From a virus, in the IMG/VR virus record IMGVR_UViG_3300040815_000700, positions 1-44,238 of that record: DNA of 44,238 bases, one strand, 5' to 3'. Shown piece by piece: positions 31,923 to 38,899 of the stretch (within the stretch, counting starts at the first letter, position 1; the number at the start of each line of letters is the position of its first letter). The translations under genes and the position numbers were made by a program. The notes under the pieces are model-generated. The model did not search any database and was not told where the DNA came from. It saw only the letters and a program-made list of their open reading frames with translations.

Positions 31923-32077
31923 ACGTAACAAAGAGCGGCTTCAGCTCAGAAAAAATGAATGGCACTGGGAAAGACTAGGGCGTGTCTTACGCCACACAAC
32001 AGACTGCACAGCTGGGGAAGTTCCAGGGTTGGCTGATTCCTAAAATCACACACACATATACAAAGGAGAATGTAGTA
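31923..32077 (+). promoter_or_regulatory. Structured leader of the alternative oxidase operon
   Basis: Three short hairpins are visible: GAGC/GCTC around 31933-31947, GGCGT/ACGCC around 31979-31993 and CTGG/CCAG around 32013-32027. A 7-codon open frame (ATG at 31955, TAG at 31978) lies between the first two. The Shine-Dalgarno AAAGGAG is at 32062-32068. The rest of the 31749-31887 gap holds no feature I recognise. This could be a regulatory leader or simply an untranslated region; I know no riboswitch class it matches. Confidence 0.35.
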
Positions 32078-32335
32078 ATGACTACGTTGACAATGGCGGC
32101 TGGTACCAGCCTTTCAGGAGTAGCGAACTGGATCAAAAAAATAAACGCTAACATGGCACACAGAAGAGCTGTGCGTCAAGCAGTAAAAGACCTTTCAGCA
32201 CTAACAGACTATGAACTACATGACATTGGTATTTCCCGTGGAGATATCCGTGCTGTTGCTAATGGTGATACTTCTATGAAAAGAGGTATCCAAGTCCACA
32301 CAGATGCTAACACAAACCTCAAGGGGTGGGTGTAA
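32078..32335 (+). CDS. DUF1127 family protein
   Basis: 85 residues from the ATG at 32078, with AAAGGAGAA upstream; a longer in-frame GTG lacks one. The segment LSALTDYELHDIGISRGDI (residues 39-57) is the DUF1127 signature, preceded by an Arg/Lys-rich helix (NANMAHRRAVRQAVKDL). DUF1127 proteins are small Arg-rich host regulators abundant in alphaproteobacteria, with reported RNA-related roles in carbon and phosphate metabolism. The stop shares a base with the next start (TAATG). Likely acquired from the host, it may tune host RNA or metabolism together with the oxidase. Its presence in a phage is unusual. Confidence 0.85.
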   Translation: MTTLTMAAGTSLSGVANWIKKINANMAHRRAVRQAVKDLSALTDYELHDIGISRGDIRAVANGDTSMKRGIQVHTDANTNLKGWV

Positions 32336-32520
32336 TGGAAGCTGTAGGTGACACAACTATTAAAATTAATCCTTTCAAAGCAATTGGCAAAACTATAATT
32401 GCAATTTGGATTGGCTTCATAGCATTTGGCGAGTCAGCAGGCAGAGCAAGAGCTGCTGCTGAATTAAGTCGTCAAGGCTATCACGCAGAAGCAAAACGTT
32501 TGATGTTAGAGAAACGCTAA
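32335..32520 (+). CDS. 61-residue microprotein with membrane-like segment and ARAAxEL tail
   Basis: MEAVGDTTIKINPFKAIGKT leads into a hydrophobic stretch IIAIWIGFIAFGESAG and then RARAAAELSRQGYHAEAKRL. The tail resembles that of the next microprotein (MAIRELRTKGLYKEAQRI), with the shared pattern A-x-x-E-L-x-x-x-G-x-x-x-E-A-(K/Q)-R. Microproteins ending in an ARAAxELxRxGxxxEAK tail occur beside DUF1127 genes in alphaproteobacteria as far as I recall. Both start and stop overlap neighbours, so it is translationally coupled. Function unknown. Confidence 0.65.
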   Translation: MEAVGDTTIKINPFKAIGKTIIAIWIGFIAFGESAGRARAAAELSRQGYHAEAKRLMLEKR

Positions 32521-32654
32521 TGTGGAAACGTTTTATTAAAGCAATGGAATACAGAAGTTACTGTATGGCAATTAGAGAATTGCGTACAAAAGGTTTGTAC
32601 AAAGAAGCTCAAAGAATTTCTGAGTTCAAACACAACATGTATAAAACATCATAG
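32520..32654 (+). CDS. 44-residue microprotein, soluble, related tail
   Basis: The ATG shares a base with the previous stop (TAATG). The product, MWKRFIKAMEYRSYCMAIRE then LRTKGLYKEAQRISEFKHNM, is basic and helical, and its central part aligns with the C-terminus of the preceding microprotein. It lacks the membrane segment. It appears to be a paralogue or half-copy. Confidence 0.55.
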   Translation: MWKRFIKAMEYRSYCMAIRELRTKGLYKEAQRISEFKHNMYKTS

Positions 32655-32663
32655 GAGATAGAA

Positions 32664-32789
32664 ATGAATAGGTTAAGAAATGCAATTAAGAATTGCGATG
32701 GACAATTTTGCGATCAGATTATGGAAGCGGCGCTTGCTATAACTGTATTCAGCATCATGTACATATCTATTGCGCAAATGACTGCGTAG
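32664..32789 (+). CDS. 41-residue single-span membrane microprotein
   Basis: ATG at 32664 with TAGGAGATA upstream. [20 protein letters not shown] is followed by one span [21 protein letters not shown]. It ends four bases before the oxidase gene, so it may be a small accessory subunit or membrane partner of the oxidase. Confidence 0.6.
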   Translation: MNRLRNAIKNCDGQFCDQIMEAALAITVFSIMYISIAQMTA

Positions 32790-32793
32790 TAAT

Positions 32794-33414
32794 ATGACGC
32801 TGGTCCACTACAAGCCAACCTCTACGTCTGACTATTTTGCATACGGCTTTACTAAAAGTATGCGATGGTTTGCGGATACGTTCTTCCGTAAACGTTATGG
32901 GCATAGAGCAGTTGTATTAGAAACAGTAGCCGCAGTACCAGGAATGGTAGGCGGCATGTGGACGCATCTTAGAAGTTTGCGTAAACTACGCCCTGGATAT
33001 GGGCCACTAATCCGTACCCTACTAGCAGAAGCAGAAAATGAACGTATGCATTTGATGACGTTCATTGAAATTGCAAAGCCCAATTGGTTTGAAAGACTGC
33101 TCATACTGGTTGCACAAGTTATATTCTGGCATGTATACTTTATAGTATTTCTTATATCGCCATCTACTGCACACAGAATAGTAGGTTACTTTGAAGAAGA
33201 AGCTGTGTATTCGTACACAGAATATCTTAATGAGCTTGACGAAGGGCGCATTGAGAATGTTCCTGCACCTAGAATTGCAATTACGTATTGGAACTTAGCA
33301 GATGATGCTAGGTTGCGTGATGTAATTCTAGCTGTTAGAGATGACGAAGCAGGACATAGAGATGTTAATCATTATATTGCAACATATGGCAATGTAAAGG
33401 TTGACAAGTACTAA
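32794..33414 (+). CDS. aox: Alternative oxidase (ubiquinol:O2 oxidoreductase)
   Basis: 206 residues. All diiron motifs are present: [13 protein letters not shown] (E43), [11 protein letters not shown] (E83, H86), [13 protein letters not shown] (a Glu at 134-136) and [11 protein letters not shown] (E185, H188). Two hydrophobic helices (~101-123) fit monotopic membrane attachment. The family oxidises ubiquinol and reduces O2 to water without pumping protons. EEEAVY carries Tyr where most members have His, which is not a metal ligand. It lies last in a coupled operon after DUF1127 and three microproteins. The length is short compared with plant enzymes but normal for bacterial ones. In infection it could keep NADH oxidation going, limit oxidative stress or bypass the host chain. 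Alphaproteobacterial origin by context is inference. Confidence 0.95.
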   Translation: MTLVHYKPTSTSDYFAYGFTKSMRWFADTFFRKRYGHRAVVLETVAAVPGMVGGMWTHLRSLRKLRPGYGPLIRTLLAEAENERMHLMTFIEIAKPNWFERLLILVAQVIFWHVYFIVFLISPSTAHRIVGYFEEEAVYSYTEYLNELDEGRIENVPAPRIAITYWNLADDARLRDVILAVRDDEAGHRDVNHYIATYGNVKVDKY

Positions 33415-33429
33415 ATAATACGTTATATT
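33401..33429 (+). promoter_or_regulatory. sigma70-type promoter after the oxidase
   Basis: GGTTGACA (TTGACA at 33401-33406), 17 bases, then TATATT (33424-33429). It overlaps the end of the oxidase gene and drives the gene at 33466. A CTAAATA late-type box (33411-33417) is embedded in the spacer, so the unit may be read early and late. Confidence 0.7.
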
Positions 33430-33465
33430 AATAACACTACACACAGACACACAAGGAGAAATATT

Positions 33466-33783
33466 ATGTCAAAAGTAGAAACTACCTACGGGGAAACTAT
33501 CCTCAAGCAAACACAAGAAATTGCTGACATGTTCAAGCAGGCAATGCCAAAAGTCACAACAAACAAAAATGGTTATGAGATTCGTACCAAAGTGTTAGAA
33601 ATGGCACAAAACAATATTTGGAACGACTATCATGCTAAACTAGGACAGTTTGAAACTACCGTTGCTAAAGATGGCAATGAAGTAGTAACAACTGTTTCAC
33701 TTCCAGAAGTTCCTGGTGCTGATGCAGTACTAGAAGCGGCTGAAAAGTTTTACGAATTTGTAAACGGTAAACCAACTAAATAA
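33466..33783 (+). CDS. Hypothetical 105-residue soluble helical protein
   Basis: MSKVETTYGETILKQTQEIA with AAGGAG upstream of the ATG. An amphipathic helix pair (EIADMFKQAMPKVTTNKNGY, LEMAQNNIWNDYHAKLGQFE), then a beta-like KDGNEVVTTVSLPEVPGADA and a final helix. It has no membrane span. The family is not recognised; a phasin-like helical layout is possible but weak. It has its own sigma70-like promoter and lies between the oxidase and a bidirectional terminator. Confidence 0.6.
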   Translation: MSKVETTYGETILKQTQEIADMFKQAMPKVTTNKNGYEIRTKVLEMAQNNIWNDYHAKLGQFETTVAKDGNEVVTTVSLPEVPGADAVLEAAEKFYEFVNGKPTK

Positions 33784-33849
33784 TTGTACACAAAAAAACT
33801 TAAAGAATAATGCAGCATAGCTGTAAATAACTATAAGAGAGTATTTGGC

Positions 33850-33879
33850 AAGCCCGGGTTAGGAAACTAGCTCGGGCTT
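33850..33879. terminator. Bidirectional hairpin between converging transcripts
   Basis: A 13-bp stem with G-U pairs (AAGCCCGGGTTAG/CTAGCTCGGGCTT) closes a GAAA tetraloop, between the plus-strand island and the minus-strand fibre. T runs are poor, so it may work with Rho or as an RNA 3' end stabiliser. Confidence 0.6.
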
Positions 33880-33887
33880 AATCTTGA

Positions 33888-35549
33888 TTAAAAGATAAGA
33901 CTATAAGCAAGAGCATCTTCATCTGACACGCCACTTGCTGCTGCAAGTTTACCTTGAACATCAGTTAGATCTGATATGTCAGGTTGATCTGCTAGATCAT
34001 TATAACTGCCTGACGTAGCTACTGTTGCTAAATCAGCGGTATTTGCTTTGAGTGCAATGTTGCCATTTAAGGTAGTTAGGAAGTCTGCATCATCACCTAT
34101 TGCATCTGCTAGTTCACTCAGCGTGTCTAGTACAGCCGGAGCATCGCCTACTAGATTTGATACTGCTGTTGATACTGCGCTATCTGTTTCTGTTTTAGTA
34201 TATACATCTGTAATGCCATATCCTGCTACAGTAGTAGGTGTTGTTGTTAGGTCAGCAAACGCGACTGATGTTAGATAACTTTGTAGATCACTTATTTGAC
34301 TTTCAGTTACACTAAGTGCTGCTTGGTGTGTAGTAACATCTGATTGTGTAACTGTATAACTCTGTAATGCTGTATCAGCTAATGCACCTTGTGCTGCCGT
34401 TGCCGCATCTGTTATTCCATATCCCGATAGTGTTGTAGGTTTAGAAGTTAAATCTGCAAATGCTACTGTTGTAAGATATGTACCAAAGTCACTAATTTGG
34501 CTTTCTGTTATACTTAAAGCCGTTTGATGAGCAGTTACTTGTGCTTCAGACACTGCTGTCAAATAACTTTGCAGGTCACTTATTTGACTTTCAGTTATAC
34601 TTAACGCTGCTTGATGGGAAGTTACCATACCTTCTGTAACTGTAAAACTTTGTAGTGCGCTATCTGCTAGTGCGCCCTGTGCTGATGTAGCAGCATCTGT
34701 AATCCCATAACCAGCAAGTGTTGTAGGCTTACCAGTTAAGTCAGCATATGCTCCACTGAACAATGTAGGCTTATTAGTTAAATCGTCATAGTCTTCACTA
34801 AAGGCATCTGCCGCTAGTTGATATACTGTTAAGTCTGGAAGGTTAGTTAGATCATTATAGTTTGATGTGCCGCCTCCTCCTCCGCCACCTAGTAAGCTAC
34901 CTGTGTCTGTAAGATCGCTTACGTCTGTAGGTATAGTTGGCTTGTTTGAAAGGTCAGCATATGATCCACTGAATAAAGTTGGTAAATCTGTAAGTTCGTT
35001 ATAACTTGTAACCCCGCCACTACCAGTGCCAATTGCTACGCCGCCGACTTTACTTCCAGAAGGTAAATCAATGCCGCCGCCTGAATTGCGACTTATTTCT
35101 GCTGTACCTAAAAAGATAGTATTGCCGCTAAGATATAAGTCACGGAATTTTTTAGAAGCACTACCTAAATCAATTAGTTCAGTTGTGCCAGGAATAAGAT
35201 TTGAAGTTATATTTGATGGATTAAATAGTGTAGGAGTATTAGTTAAAGAGTCATAGTCACCATCAAAAACAGTTTCATCTACAAACTCAATTGCACTTGC
35301 TTGTGCATTTACTTTTAGATATTTGCCGCCGTGTCCGCTGAAAGAGCCAGGCGTATCTAATAGCTGTCTGAATGTACTTGCACCGCCTTCGCCGCCTCCA
35401 GAACTTAGAGGTATTCCGCCTGGTGTTGCACCATCTGACAAGCGCATAACGCCATCGTCAATGTCAAAGAATATATTGCCGTCTTCTCCTACAAAATCAT
35501 TTACGCTGATTTTGACTAGACCGGCTTTGATTTTGCGGACCAATCCCAA
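33888..35549 (-). CDS. Tail fibre with GYGITDA and DLTNKPT repeats, TTG start
   Basis: 553 residues starting with TTG at 35549 behind AGGAGG eight bases upstream. The N-terminal part (MGLVRKIKAGLVKISVNDFV ... FFDIDDGVMRLSDGATPGGI) is a virion-attachment region. The body repeats DLTNKPTLFSG, TLAGYGITDAAT and ESQISDLQSYL many times, a pattern typical of phage tail fibre shafts. The C-terminus resembles a short tip (GVSDEDALAYSLIF). Host recognition is expected. Repeat-rich DNA here may recombine. Confidence 0.8.
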   Translation of the reverse strand: MGLVRKIKAGLVKISVNDFVGEDGNIFFDIDDGVMRLSDGATPGGIPLSSGGGEGGASTFRQLLDTPGSFSGHGGKYLKVNAQASAIEFVDETVFDGDYDSLTNTPTLFNPSNITSNLIPGTTELIDLGSASKKFRDLYLSGNTIFLGTAEISRNSGGGIDLPSGSKVGGVAIGTGSGGVTSYNELTDLPTLFSGSYADLSNKPTIPTDVSDLTDTGSLLGGGGGGGTSNYNDLTNLPDLTVYQLAADAFSEDYDDLTNKPTLFSGAYADLTGKPTTLAGYGITDAATSAQGALADSALQSFTVTEGMVTSHQAALSITESQISDLQSYLTAVSEAQVTAHQTALSITESQISDFGTYLTTVAFADLTSKPTTLSGYGITDAATAAQGALADTALQSYTVTQSDVTTHQAALSVTESQISDLQSYLTSVAFADLTTTPTTVAGYGITDVYTKTETDSAVSTAVSNLVGDAPAVLDTLSELADAIGDDADFLTTLNGNIALKANTADLATVATSGSYNDLADQPDISDLTDVQGKLAAASGVSDEDALAYSLIF

Positions 35550-35578
35550 CTAGGTGCCCTCCTATAATACAATTGTAT

Positions 35579-35869
35579 TTATTTGGTTAAGCCCGCTAAT
35601 GCTTTGATGTTATCGAGATTATCTTCTTGATCAGTAGTTTCTTCTGATCCTTCATCGTCATCGTCAAGCATTTTATCTATACTGGGTGAGTCTTTGCCCT
35701 GTTCGGCTTTCTTAAGTTCTAGTTCTTGTTGCTGCGGTGAAATCATCACAGGATTTTGATCTAACTCGTCGTCATCTGTAGCATCTTTGCCTGCTACGTT
35801 TACACGAGGCTTAACACCGTCTAGATCAATTGTGATCGGAATGTTTATTGTAATTTCATCTATACGCAT
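35579..35869 (-). CDS. Acidic tag-bearing protein, leaderless start predicted
   Basis: 96 residues starting MRIDEITINIPITIDLDGVK. The N-terminus is identical to that of the Ala-rich protein at 25323 for seven residues (MRIDEIT). The rest is highly acidic (DKMLDDDDEGSEETTDQEDN). No Shine-Dalgarno site; ATAAATA ends four bases upstream of the ATG. Likely an internal capsid protein by tag and context, function unknown. Confidence 0.6.
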   Translation of the reverse strand: MRIDEITINIPITIDLDGVKPRVNVAGKDATDDDELDQNPVMISPQQQELELKKAEQGKDSPSIDKMLDDDDEGSEETTDQEDNLDNIKALAGLTK

Positions 35870-35873
35870 ACTG

Positions 35874-35880
35874 TATTTAT
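35874..35880 (-). promoter_or_regulatory. Late element four bases before the ATG at 35869
   Basis: Minus strand ATAAATA, then CAGT, then ATG. Predicts a leaderless or nearly leaderless transcript. Confidence 0.55.
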
Positions 35881-35884
35881 CCTT

Positions 35885-36739
35885 CTATGGAACGCCTGCT
35901 GTATTATCTACGAGCAGGATATCGAATGTGCAGGTATAACGTCCATTGTTTGACAGTGTGTGCATTCTTGCATCAATATCTGACTTCTCTGGAAACGATT
36001 GTGGAATAGGATATTCCAACTGATATGCGCCGCCAACTCCATTTACTTCAGCAACGTGTTTTACGACAAAATTTGGTTTAGGAAACTCTTTTACAAACAA
36101 TTTGAAACTGCCTGTTGCTGTGCCTTGTGCTGTAACATCAAGACGCATTAGGTAACCTGTGAATCCTGCGGGCACTGTATAAACAGACATCAATGTTTGA
36201 CCTACACCCTCAAGTATCTTTGCTACTGTGGTTGTGCTAACTTGTATAAGAATACGTTTTGAGTTAGCAACATCTGCTGTATCAGCATAGATTGCTCTAT
36301 ACACTCTATAGAATGTGTTGGTTGTGGTTGCTGTTGCACCCGATATAGTCACTGTTTCAGTAATTACATTAAAGTTTGCATCAAGTCCTTGTATTTCAAC
36401 TGTGTCTCCATCGAGGTCTGTACTGGTGTTGTTTTCATTGTTTGGCTGTACAACTTTTACATCTAGTGTGCTACCTGCACCAATTGTACTCCAAGGATAG
36501 ATGGTATCGTTCTCGTCCCAGATTGTTCCGTTAGTGTCTTGGCTCATAGCAGGAACAGCACCAAACTTGTGTATCTGTCCAAAGCCTGCTGGTAGGTTGA
36601 TTGAGTTGTAGATGTCTCCGCCCACAGTTCTAATCACAGGTTGCCCTACACTATTATAGTCCATTGCCTTGTGTAGATTTACAAGATTAGGCTCACTCGA
36701 GTGTTCGTAGTTTGTAGAGTTTGGTATATGATTTGGCAT
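35885..36739 (-). CDS. Structural protein, beta-rich
   Basis: 284 residues starting MPNHIPNSTNYEHSSEPNLV. The composition is Thr/Asn/Val-rich with many beta strands (NFNVITETVTISGATATTTN, TFYRVYRAIYADTAD). FTGYLMRLDVTAQGTATGSF and the end RYTCTFDILLVDNTAGV resemble a head-fibre or tail protein common in marine T4-like phages. No catalytic motif. It sits in a cluster of small structural genes behind the divergent hemA promoter region. Confidence 0.7.
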   Translation of the reverse strand: MPNHIPNSTNYEHSSEPNLVNLHKAMDYNSVGQPVIRTVGGDIYNSINLPAGFGQIHKFGAVPAMSQDTNGTIWDENDTIYPWSTIGAGSTLDVKVVQPNNENNTSTDLDGDTVEIQGLDANFNVITETVTISGATATTTNTFYRVYRAIYADTADVANSKRILIQVSTTTVAKILEGVGQTLMSVYTVPAGFTGYLMRLDVTAQGTATGSFKLFVKEFPKPNFVVKHVAEVNGVGGAYQLEYPIPQSFPEKSDIDARMHTLSNNGRYTCTFDILLVDNTAGVP

Positions 36740-36742
36740 TGT

Positions 36743-36967
36743 TTATGTGGCCCACGGTCTGCCGACTTTTAGACCACCTGTATTTGCATTGTTTACTGCT
36801 GTGTTGTCCACATACTTTGTGGGTAGTTGATTAATGTCTGCTGTGACATCTGCGTAGCGTCCTGGCTGTATCACATTACGAGCCGCTCTGTCTGCATTCG
36901 CCTGTGCAAGTTTTGCTTCTTGTCTTAGCTGTTTAGTTGCTAGTGTTGATATTCCGTTAGCTGCCAT
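36743..36967 (-). CDS. Small structural-region protein, 74 residues
   Basis: MAANGISTLATKQLRQEAKL with AGGAG upstream of the ATG. A helical N-terminus rich in Ala/Arg (AQANADRAARNVIQPGRYAD) is followed by an Asn-rich end (GGLKVGRPWAT). It overlaps the previous gene. Probably a small virion component. Confidence 0.6.
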   Translation of the reverse strand: MAANGISTLATKQLRQEAKLAQANADRAARNVIQPGRYADVTADINQLPTKYVDNTAVNNANTGGLKVGRPWAT

Positions 36968-37268
36968 TGTATGCTCCTGGATCTTTTACTCTAATGTCTG
37001 CAGGGTCTTTAGGTCCATTTACTCCGCCACCTGCATCTGTTGTTACTGCGCTTACTGGTGCAACAACTTCGTTTGGCGAGTTAGCAAGAGGTCCATTGCT
37101 AGGTGCATCTAACATTGCAAATATTTGTTTGAATCGTCCTGCAATCGGTTCACCCTGTTCTGCTCCGCAAGTGTCATCGTTAGGAATAACTCCAGGTTCA
37201 ATATCATGTTGTCCTTCTACTCGATCTAGTAGGTCTAGTACTTGTCTAACTATATCTGTTGCTCGCAT
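36957..37268 (-). CDS. Hypothetical structural-region protein
   Basis: I chose the ATG at 37268 (MRATDIVRQVLDLLDRVEGQ), since ATAGGAG lies upstream. An extended frame to 37286 would overlap the late box. The product is 103 residues with a helical start, a Pro/Asp/Gly-rich disordered end (VTTDAGGGVNGPKDPADIRV) and the stretch RFKQIFAMLD. Start of the unit running down to the fibre at 33888. Confidence 0.6.
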   Translation of the reverse strand: MRATDIVRQVLDLLDRVEGQHDIEPGVIPNDDTCGAEQGEPIAGRFKQIFAMLDAPSNGPLANSPNEVVAPVSAVTTDAGGGVNGPKDPADIRVKDPGAYNGS

Positions 37269-37285
37269 CTGTAAACTCCTATACA

Positions 37286-37300
37286 ATATTTAGTTAAATA
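37286..37300. promoter_or_regulatory. Back-to-back late elements between hemA and the structural unit
   Basis: Minus CTAAATAT (37286-37293) adjoins plus TTAAATA (37294-37300). The plus box ends five bases before the hemA ATG, the minus box lies about 18 bases before the ATG at 37268. Confidence 0.6.
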
Positions 37301-37305
37301 GAAGC

Positions 37306-38493
37306 ATGATAGATAAAAAACCATTCCAACAAAAACTTGAACAGCTCAAACAGGAAGGCAAGTACCGTGTATTCAATGATATACTACGTGAACGCGGAAA
37401 GTTTCCTAAAGCTATTTGGTACGGAAAGTATGCAATCAAAGAGATTGTAAACTGGTGCTCAAATGATTACCTCGGAATGGGCCAGAACAAAATAGTCATA
37501 GATGCAATGCACACTGCATTAGATCAGACAGGCGCTGGCAGCGGAGGCACCAGAAACATAGGAGGCACTTCACACTATCATGTAGCATTAGAACACGAGC
37601 TGGCTGACTTGCATAGCAAGCAGAGTGCGCTCCTCTTTTCTAGTGCGTATGTTGCAAATGAATGGAGTTTGGTTGCTCTAAAACAAATCATTCCCGACAT
37701 TGTGTTCTTAAGTGATTCAAATAATCACGCATCTTTGATTCAAGGGATAAGACACAGTGGTGCTGACAAGATCATATGGCAGCACAATGATATGAACGAC
37801 CTAGAGGATAAGCTAAAAAATGTTTCAGGTACACCATGTATTGTGTTCGAGTCTGTGTATAGCATGGACGGAGATGTGTCGCCTATCCTCGATATTTGCA
37901 ACCTAGCGGACCAGTATGGGGCGATGACATACATTGATGAGGTTCATGCCGTAGGATTATACGGAGAACAAGGAGCAGGCTACTTACAGAAACTAAACCT
38001 GCAGGATAATGTAGATATCGTAAACGGTACGCTAGGCAAGGCCTTTGGAGTACAGGGCGGGTACATAGCAGCGGATGCTGACATCATAGATGCGATCCGT
38101 TCTGTAGCTTCAGGCTTTATTTTTACAACCAGTATGAGTCCTGTGACTTGTGCTGGTGCTCTTGCTAGTATCAAATACTTGCGAGATCATAACGAGTTAC
38201 GTGAACAGCATCAAGAACGTGCTCGTAAACTCAAACACAGGATGATCAAAGCGGGATTAGAACCAATGGGGAGTTCAACTACTCACATTGTGCCGTTGCT
38301 TATTCGTGATGCTTTACTATGTAAAGAAGTAAGTGACTCGCTTATTAATGACTACGGGATATACGTACAACCGATAAACTATCCTACAGTGGCCGAAGGT
38401 ACTGAGAGACTTCGCTTTGCTCCCACGCCATATCATACTGACGGTATGATTGAGGACTTAATTAAAGCATTAACAGAGGTAATTAATGGTTAA
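37306..38493 (+). CDS. hemA: 5-aminolevulinate synthase (Shemin pathway)
   Basis: 395 residues, nearly the length of the alphaproteobacterial enzyme. Family motifs are all present: [11 protein letters not shown] (49-59), [17 protein letters not shown] (76-92), [17 protein letters not shown] (136-152), YSMDGDVSP (185-193), [15 protein letters not shown] (211-225) and [15 protein letters not shown] with the pyridoxal-phosphate Lys at K245 (K248 in Rhodobacter). The end [20 protein letters not shown] is also typical. It condenses glycine and succinyl-CoA to ALA, the committed step of haem, and should work in the cytoplasm. No Shine-Dalgarno site is clear; TTAAATA ends five bases before the ATG. 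It overlaps ybaN by eight bases. Confidence 0.97.
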   Translation: MIDKKPFQQKLEQLKQEGKYRVFNDILRERGKFPKAIWYGKYAIKEIVNWCSNDYLGMGQNKIVIDAMHTALDQTGAGSGGTRNIGGTSHYHVALEHELADLHSKQSALLFSSAYVANEWSLVALKQIIPDIVFLSDSNNHASLIQGIRHSGADKIIWQHNDMNDLEDKLKNVSGTPCIVFESVYSMDGDVSPILDICNLADQYGAMTYIDEVHAVGLYGEQGAGYLQKLNLQDNVDIVNGTLGKAFGVQGGYIAADADIIDAIRSVASGFIFTTSMSPVTCAGALASIKYLRDHNELREQHQERARKLKHRMIKAGLEPMGSSTTHIVPLLIRDALLCKEVSDSLINDYGIYVQPINYPTVAEGTERLRFAPTPYHTDGMIEDLIKALTEVING

Positions 38494-38899
38494 AAAATAT
38501 ATATGGATGGGCTTAGGCTTTCTATCCTTAGGAATGGCCTACGTAGGCGTAGTCGTACCAGGCATTCCGTTTTCAATCTTCTTAGTATTTGCAGCATATT
38601 GCTTTGCTAAGAGCAACAAAAAAATGCACGATTGGTTATACAATCACAAATACTTTGGCCCGTTCCTAACTAATTGGGTGCAAAAGAAAGTATTCCCTAC
38701 ATGGGGCAAATACGCAATGGTACTAGTAATGAGTAGTTCTCTTGCGTTTTTGTGGTTTAGTACAGGTAACATCAAAGCTGTAGTATGGAGTGGAGGCTTT
38801 ATGGCACTAGTTGCTATATGGGCTTGGCGTTATCCTGGATCAGTTGAAGAACAAGAACGCAGAGTTCGTACTGGAGAAAAGATTGCTTGGTTTAAGTAG
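38486..38899 (+). CDS. ybaN: YbaN-like inner-membrane protein (DUF454)
   Basis: 137 residues overlapping hemA by eight bases. The DUF454 pattern is visible: [40 protein letters not shown] and then a loop YFGPFLTNW, with further hydrophobic segments at ~75-92 and ~96-112. Four membrane spans are likely. The family's role is not established in bacteria. Its coupling to ALAS suggests a shared unit captured from a host, perhaps linked to haem use in the inner membrane, but this is inference. Confidence 0.85.
   Translation: MVKKYIWMGLGFLSLGMAYVGVVVPGIPFSIFLVFAAYCFAKSNKKMHDWLYNHKYFGPFLTNWVQKKVFPTWGKYAMVLVMSSSLAFLWFSTGNIKAVVWSGGFMALVAIWAWRYPGSVEEQERRVRTGEKIAWFK

Noticed and set aside
31982-32077. 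A longer DUF1127 protein starting at a GTG at 31982
   Set aside because: No Shine-Dalgarno site precedes it, whereas the ATG at 32078 has AAAGGAG at the right distance and matches the family length.
33888-35549. A CRISPR-like or tandem-repeat DNA array within the tail fibre gene
   Set aside because: The repeats are in-frame protein repeats (GYGITDA, DLTNKPT) of variable DNA sequence, not identical repeats with unique spacers.
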